Source: Flavobacteriales bacterium UBA3364 (GTDB lineage Bacteria; Bacteroidota; Bacteroidia; Flavobacteriales_F; PHOS-HE28). From it: a DNA stretch of 9,398 nt. The stretch spans positions 1 through 9,398 of the forward strand of contig DEQO01000133.1 in the NCBI GenBank assembly GCA_002360495.1, given 5' to 3'. This document shows, in pieces, positions 5,138 through 9,398 of this stretch (within the stretch, counting starts at the first letter, position 1; each line of letters starts with the position of its first letter). A model generated the notes under the pieces. The model had not been told where the DNA came from and ran no database searches. It worked only from the letters and a program-made list of their open reading frames with translations. Made by a program: the position numbers and the translations under genes.

Positions 5138-7270
5138 ATGATAGAGCGCTTCCAATACGACAACCGCATCGTCAAGAACTTCCTGTTCATCACGATCCTA
5201 TGGGGTGTGGTGGGCATGCTGGTGGGGCTGATAGCGGCACTGCAGCTGGTGCTTCCGGAGTTCAACTTCGCATCGTGGTTCTCTTTCGGGCGGCTCCGCC
5301 CATTGCACACCAATGCGGTGATCTTCGCCTTCGTGGGCAACGGCATTTTCGCCGGTGTGTACTACAGCCTTCAGCGGCTGCTGAAGACGCGCATGTTCAG
5401 CGACGTGCTCAGCAAAGTCCACTTCTGGGGCTGGCAGTTGATCATCGTCTCGGCAGCGGTGACGCTGCCATTGGGCATGACCTCCGGCAAGGAGTACGCT
5501 GAGTTGGAATGGCCCATCGACATCGCGATCACCTTGGTGTGGGTGGTGTTCGGTATCAACATGTTCGGGACCATCCTGAAGCGGCGCGAGCGGCACTTGT
5601 ACGTGGCCATCTGGTTCTACATCGCCACTTGGGTCACCGTGGCCATGCTGCACATCGTGAACAGCATCGAACTGCCGATCTCGCTCACCAAGAGCTACAG
5701 TTGGTACGCAGGTGTGCAGGACGCACTGGTGCAGTGGTGGTACGGTCACAATGCGGTGGCCTTCTTCCTCACCACGCCCTACTTGGGCCTGATGTACTAC
5801 TTCCTGCCGAAGGCGGCGAACAGGCCGGTGTACAGCTACAAGCTCAGCATCATCCACTTCTGGGCCCTCATCTTCCTTTATATCTGGGCCGGTCCGCATC
5901 ACCTGCTCTATAGCGCGCTGCCCGATTGGGCACAGAGCCTCGGCACGGTCTTCAGCATCATGCTCATTGCTCCCAGCTGGGGTGGCATGCTCAACGGACT
6001 GCTCACCTTGCGCGGGGCTTGGGACCGGGTGCGCGAGGATCCCGTGCTGAAGTTCTTCGTCGTGGCCGTGACCTGCTACGGCATGGCAACGTTGGAAGGA
6101 CCGTTGTTGAGTTTGAAGTCGATCAACGCGATCGCACACTTCACGGATTGGATCGTGGCGCACGTCCACATCGGTGGCATCGGCTGGAACGGTTTCATGG
6201 CCTTCGGCATGATCTACTGGTTGGTGCCCCGCCTTTACGGTACGCAACTGTTCTCGCAGAAGTTGGCGAACGTCCACTTCTGGCTGGGCACCTTGGGCAT
6301 CATCGTGTATGCCATTCCGCTGTATTTCGCCGGTTTCTTCCAAGCGATGATGTGGAAACAGTTCACACCGGACGGTTTCCTGGTGTACCCGAATTTCCTG
6401 GACACGCTGTTGCAGATCAAGACCGCGTACTGGCTGCGCGCCGTCGGTGGATCCATCTACATCATCGGCGTATTCATCATGATCTACAACGTGTGGAAGA
6501 CGGTGGCCGCGGGCAAGTTGCTCGCCAACGAGGAGGCCGAAGCCCCCGCCTTGGAGAAGGTGGCGGTGGTTACCGAGAGCGGGTACTGGCACCGCGTGAT
6601 CGAGCGTCGACCCATCCAGATGCTCGTAGTGAGCTTGGTGGTGGTCGCCATCGGTGGCATTTTGGAACTGGTCCCCACCTTCCTGGTGAAGAGCAACGTG
6701 CCCACCATCAGCAGCGTGAAGCCGTACACACCGCTCGAATTGCACGGTCGGGACATCTATGTGCGCGAAGGTTGCTACACCTGCCACAGCCAGATGGTCC
6801 GTCCGTTCCGCAGCGAGACCGAGCGTTACGGCGAGTACGCGAAAGCCGGCGAGTTCGTGTTCGACCATCCTTTCCAATGGGGTAGCAAGCGCACCGGGCC
6901 GGACCTGCTGCGCGTGGGTGGGAAGTACCCGAACAGCTGGCACTATTACCACATGTGGGACCCCACCAGCATGAGCCCCGGGTCATTGATGCCGGCCTAT
7001 ACGCACTTGTTCGAGGATGTCCTGGACACCACGACGACCACGAAGAAGATCGAGGCCATGATCACCATGGGCGTACCCTACGCAGCGGACTTCCCGTCGA
7101 AGGCGAACGCGGACCTCGCGGTACAAAGCGGGATCATCGTTGCGGACCTGAAGAAGGCCGGTATCGATGCACTGAGCGACCGCGAGATCATCGCCGTGAT
7201 AGCCTACCTACAGCGTGTGGGCACCGACATCAAGGCGAAGCCTGCGGTAGTTGCTGCCACTGCCAACTGA
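5138..7270 (+). CDS. ccoNO: CcoNO, fused catalytic and monohaem subunits of cbb3 oxidase
   Basis: This 710-residue protein joins CcoN, the O2-reducing proton pump subunit, to the cytochrome c subunit CcoO, a fusion common in Bacteroidota. CcoN (1-455) shows the low-spin haem b ligands His57 (RPLHTNAV) and His344, the haem b3 ligand His342 (AHVHIGGIGWNG), CuB ligands His204 (WYGHNAV), His254 and His255 (AGPHH), Tyr248 (FLYIW) in the place of the cross-linked tyrosine, and Glu320 (ATLEGP). A linker (456-490) leads to the CcoO anchor (491-513) and its haem site C546-x2-C549-H550 (GCYTCHSQMVRPF), with Met618 (GSLMPAY) as likely sixth ligand. All key residues are intact, so the enzyme should be active. 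I start it at the ATG at 5138 (MIERFQYDNRIVKNF), 1 nt after ccoS; the ATG at 5102 would add 12 residues inside ccoS. ccoQ follows after 6 nt. Confidence 0.96.
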   Translation: MIERFQYDNRIVKNFLFITILWGVVGMLVGLIAALQLVLPEFNFASWFSFGRLRPLHTNAVIFAFVGNGIFAGVYYSLQRLLKTRMFSDVLSKVHFWGWQLIIVSAAVTLPLGMTSGKEYAELEWPIDIAITLVWVVFGINMFGTILKRRERHLYVAIWFYIATWVTVAMLHIVNSIELPISLTKSYSWYAGVQDALVQWWYGHNAVAFFLTTPYLGLMYYFLPKAANRPVYSYKLSIIHFWALIFLYIWAGPHHLLYSALPDWAQSLGTVFSIMLIAPSWGGMLNGLLTLRGAWDRVREDPVLKFFVVAVTCYGMATLEGPLLSLKSINAIAHFTDWIVAHVHIGGIGWNGFMAFGMIYWLVPRLYGTQLFSQKLANVHFWLGTLGIIVYAIPLYFAGFFQAMMWKQFTPDGFLVYPNFLDTLLQIKTAYWLRAVGGSIYIIGVFIMIYNVWKTVAAGKLLANEEAEAPALEKVAVVTESGYWHRVIERRPIQMLVVSLVVVAIGGILELVPTFLVKSNVPTISSVKPYTPLELHGRDIYVREGCYTCHSQMVRPFRSETERYGEYAKAGEFVFDHPFQWGSKRTGPDLLRVGGKYPNSWHYYHMWDPTSMSPGSLMPAYTHLFEDVLDTTTTTKKIEAMITMGVPYAADFPSKANADLAVQSGIIVADLKKAGIDALSDREIIAVIAYLQRVGTDIKAKPAVVAATAN

Positions 7271-7276
7271 TCCACC

Positions 7277-7480
7277 ATGCTCAAGTTCATCAAACACCAC
7301 TTGGACACCATCGCCGGTGTGGGGATCTATCCGGTGATCTCCTTCCTCCTCTTCTTCGGGTTCTTCCTGGTCATGCTGGTGTGGCTGCGCAAAGTGGGCC
7401 GCCCACACATCGAGCACATGGCCGCTTTGCCGCTCAACACCGATCAACTATCCCATGCACCCATCGATCATGCGCACTGA
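7277..7480 (+). CDS. ccoQ: CcoQ-like small subunit of cbb3 oxidase
   Basis: The 67-residue product has one transmembrane segment (about 17-37, GIYPVISFLLFFGFFLVMLV) followed by a short cytoplasmic tail with IEHMAALPLN, which resembles the YxxxxxLPL region after the helix in CcoQ/FixQ proteins. In other bacteria CcoQ stabilises the assembled complex, especially when oxygen is present. The position between ccoNO and ccoP supports the call. The tail is His-rich (HIEH, SHAPIDHAH). Its 3' end overlaps the start of ccoP by 26 or 11 nt, depending on which ccoP start is used. Confidence 0.82.
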   Translation: MLKFIKHHLDTIAGVGIYPVISFLLFFGFFLVMLVWLRKVGRPHIEHMAALPLNTDQLSHAPIDHAH

Positions 7481-8648
7481 TCGCACATTCGCATTTCGCG
7501 GCACGGCCTTGGCCACCATGGCGGTCCTGCACGTACCGTTGTTCGCACAAGAGGCCGTCGCGAAGGCACCCTCCGCGCCTCTCTTCGCGGTGGACATGAC
7601 CTTGATCTATGCCATGACCGGACTGGCCGTGGTGCAGGTGATCTTCATATTGAGCCTTTCCGGCATCATGCGCACCATGAGCAACGCCGGTGCGTGGGCG
7701 AAACGCAAACCCGGTAGCGGTGGTCGCGCTGCGATACTGGTCCCGTTGTTCCTGTTGACCGCCGGTAGTGCGAACGCACAAGCGTACAAGGGGGGATCGA
7801 GCACCATGAGCCCCTATGAGCTGTTCTGGTTGTTGTTGGTCGTGAACGTGCTGCTCTTCATCCTGATGCTCGCACAGCTCAACCTCCTACGCGGCCTTAC
7901 CAAGGTGGTGACCGGCGTGGAGGACAGTGCCATGAGCGCCGCGCCCAAAGGGCCTACGTGGGCGGATAAGCTGATGGCGAAACTGACCCGCCAGGTGTCC
8001 GTGGAGCGGGAACAGGATATCCTGATGCACCACGAGTATGATGGGATCCGTGAATTGGACAACGTGCTGCCGCCTTGGTGGGTGTGGCTCTTCTACGGGT
8101 CCATCATATGGAGCGTCGTCTACCTCTTCGGTGTACATGTAGCGGACTTCATACCTGACCAGCGGACCGAGTATGTGACCGAGATGACAGAAGCGAAAAC
8201 CGATGTAGCCGCCTATATGGCCACCTTGAAGAGCGTGGTGGACGAGAACACGGTGACATTGAGTACCGAACCAGCCGACCTGGCGAGCGGTGCAGCCATC
8301 TTCAACCAGTATTGCACGCCCTGCCACGGTGCGGATGCGGCAGGTTCCGAGACCTCCGTGGGCCCAAATCTTACCGATGCCTACTGGCTCCATGGCGGAG
8401 GCGTGAAGAATGTGTTCGCCGCCATCAAGAACGGGGTGCCGGAGAAGGGCATGATCAGTTGGAAGGCGCAATTGAAACCAGTGGAGATCGCCGCGGTGGC
8501 CAGCTACATCCTGAGCCTCCAGGGCACTGGACCCGCTACCCAGAAGGCACCGCAAGGGGACGTTTGGACCGACGCGACCGCGCCGGCGGACACCACCGGA
8601 ACAGCGCCTGCCCCACCGGTGGACACCATGCGTGTCGCGGCACAGTAG
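7455..8648 (+). CDS. ccoP: CcoP, cytochrome c subunit of cbb3 oxidase, single haem site
   Basis: CcoP passes electrons from the periplasm towards CcoO and CcoN. The 397-residue product has a signal-like segment (13-31, ending FAQ), hydrophobic segments at about 49-71, 92-108 and 121-147, then the family's N-terminal domain HEYDGIRELDNVLPPWW (193-209) with its helix (209-229). One cytochrome c domain follows: C287-x2-C290-H291 (CTPCHG), GPNLTDAYWLHGG and VPEKGMISW with Met333 as likely axial ligand. Proteobacterial CcoP has two haem sites; here there is only one. The tail after 360 is Ala/Pro/Thr-rich. Segment 83-110 (KRKPGSGGR, hydrophobic core, SANAQA) looks like a complete internal signal peptide with in-frame Met75 (ATG 7677) before it. 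The start could be 7455 or Met6 at 7470, both inside ccoQ; I keep 7455 but cannot decide. ccoG begins immediately after the stop. Confidence 0.92.
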   Translation: MHPSIMRTDRTFAFRGTALATMAVLHVPLFAQEAVAKAPSAPLFAVDMTLIYAMTGLAVVQVIFILSLSGIMRTMSNAGAWAKRKPGSGGRAAILVPLFLLTAGSANAQAYKGGSSTMSPYELFWLLLVVNVLLFILMLAQLNLLRGLTKVVTGVEDSAMSAAPKGPTWADKLMAKLTRQVSVEREQDILMHHEYDGIRELDNVLPPWWVWLFYGSIIWSVVYLFGVHVADFIPDQRTEYVTEMTEAKTDVAAYMATLKSVVDENTVTLSTEPADLASGAAIFNQYCTPCHGADAAGSETSVGPNLTDAYWLHGGGVKNVFAAIKNGVPEKGMISWKAQLKPVEIAAVASYILSLQGTGPATQKAPQGDVWTDATAPADTTGTAPAPPVDTMRVAAQ

Positions 8649-9398
8649 ATGAGCCCGCAACCCGCCCATATCAAACGTGACGCTGCCGCGATCGGTCAGG
8701 ACCACGACAGTTATCGCGACTCCATCAGCACGGTCGACAAGGCGGGCAAACGGATCTGGGTATACCCGAAGAAGCCATCGGGCAAGTTCACCAACTGGCG
8801 CCAGTGGTTCGGCTACGCGCTGCTCACCTTGCTCTTCGTTGGACCCTTCCTGCGCATCGGCGGCGAACCGGTGCTGATGATCAACATCATCGAGCGCCGC
8901 TTCGTGTTCTTCGGTCAGGTCTTCTGGCCACAGGACTTCCTGATCTTCGTGATCGGCTTCATCACGTTCATCATCTTCGTGGCCTTGTTCACCGTGGCTT
9001 TCGGTCGCTTGTTCTGTGGCTGGGCCTGTCCGCAAACGGTGTTCATGGAGCACGTCTTCCGCCGGATCGAGTATGCCATCGAAGGGGATTGGAAACAACA
9101 ACAAGCGCTGAACAAGGGTCCGCTCACCGCCGACAAGGCGTGGAAGAAGGGGCTGAAACACACCATCTTCTTCGCCATCAGCTTCCTGATCGGCAACACG
9201 TTCCTGGCCTACATCATCGGTAGCGATGAACTATTGCGCATGGTGCGCGAGCCAGCGGCACAACACACCGGTGGGCTGATAGCGATGATGGTTTTCAGCG
9301 GCGTGTTCTATGGCAACTTCGCCTTCTTCCGGGAACAGGCCTGCACCACGGTGTGCCCGTATGGGCGTTTGCAAGGCGTGTTATTGGACCGCAAGAGC
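8649..9398 (+). CDS. ccoG: CcoG, cbb3 oxidase assembly iron-sulfur protein, 3' truncated by window
   Basis: CcoG (FixG/RdxA family) is a membrane-bound iron-sulfur protein; in the family it reduces Cu(II) to Cu(I) for cbb3 oxidase assembly. The first 250 residues are present, and the frame stays open to the last base. After a hydrophilic N-terminus (1-48) come helices near 52-70, 96-118 and 172-191, plus one near 208-225. The signature FGRLFCGWACPQTVFMEHV holds Cys123 and Cys127, and REQACTTVCPYGRLQ holds Cys232 and Cys236. The missing part, about 220 residues by comparison with the family, should contain the two ferredoxin-type 4Fe-4S motifs and the C-terminal Ig-like domain. The ATG at 8649 directly follows the ccoP stop, without a gap, so the two are likely coupled. 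Confidence 0.95.
   Translation, partial: MSPQPAHIKRDAAAIGQDHDSYRDSISTVDKAGKRIWVYPKKPSGKFTNWRQWFGYALLTLLFVGPFLRIGGEPVLMINIIERRFVFFGQVFWPQDFLIFVIGFITFIIFVALFTVAFGRLFCGWACPQTVFMEHVFRRIEYAIEGDWKQQQALNKGPLTADKAWKKGLKHTIFFAISFLIGNTFLAYIIGSDELLRMVREPAAQHTGGLIAMMVFSGVFYGNFAFFREQACTTVCPYGRLQGVLLDRKS

Noticed and set aside
5198..6952. Long open frame of 584 codons on the - strand, antisense to ccoNO
   Set aside because: The translation is His/Asp/Glu/Gln/Val-rich low-complexity text typical of the antisense frame of a GC-rich gene, and the + strand codes for a fully recognisable CcoNO.
7887..9161. Long open frame of 424 codons on the - strand across ccoP and ccoG
   Set aside because: It is antisense to two clear genes with intact motifs, and its composition is that of a shadow frame.

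Overview
The window reads as one strand-biased stretch of a GC-rich Bacteroidota genome, probably an uncultured high-GC Flavobacteriales-like lineage (inference). The reasons are a fused CcoNO oxidase subunit, a CcoP with a single haem c site, the gene order ccoS-ccoNO-ccoQ-ccoP-ccoG, A-rich leaders rather than strong Shine-Dalgarno sites before several starts, and a nos-cluster membrane protein type that I associate with Bacteroidota nosZ loci. All real genes are on the + strand. I saw no tRNA, rRNA, IS element or CRISPR array.

Region 1 (1-4076) is the accessory half of a nitrous oxide reductase (nos) cluster. It starts with the last codons of an upstream gene, possibly nosZ. A perfect 12-bp hairpin follows, then four tightly packed genes: a fusion of a multi-pass membrane protein with the copper chaperone NosL, then NosD (periplasmic beta-helix protein), NosF (ABC ATPase) and NosY (ABC membrane subunit). 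Gaps and overlaps of 3, 8 and 17 nt indicate one translationally coupled unit. NosDFY and NosL together supply and assemble the copper centres of NosZ.

Region 2 (4077-4974) is a linker. A 120-bp intergenic stretch leads to a lipoprotein with one fasciclin (FAS1) domain. A 196-bp gap follows, with a terminator-like hairpin and then two dyads of the Crp/Fnr-type pattern TGA-N6-TCA. A similar dyad lies before the fasciclin gene. It shares AGCTGACA with the best one before ccoS, which suggests one regulator for both transcripts.

Region 3 (4975-9398) is a cbb3-type high-affinity cytochrome c oxidase operon: ccoS, ccoNO (fused), ccoQ, ccoP and the start of ccoG, which runs off the end. All the haem, CuB and cross-link residues of CcoN are present. 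No ccoI copper ATPase precedes ccoS, although one is often found there; the nos and fasciclin genes occupy that place.

Taken together, the window joins two copper-dependent terminal respiratory systems used at low oxygen: N2O reduction and micro-oxic O2 reduction. The most unusual features are two continuous reading frames (nosL and ccoP) in which an upstream membrane module runs into what looks like an intact internal signal peptide, and the candidate shared operators. I found no wholly new system.
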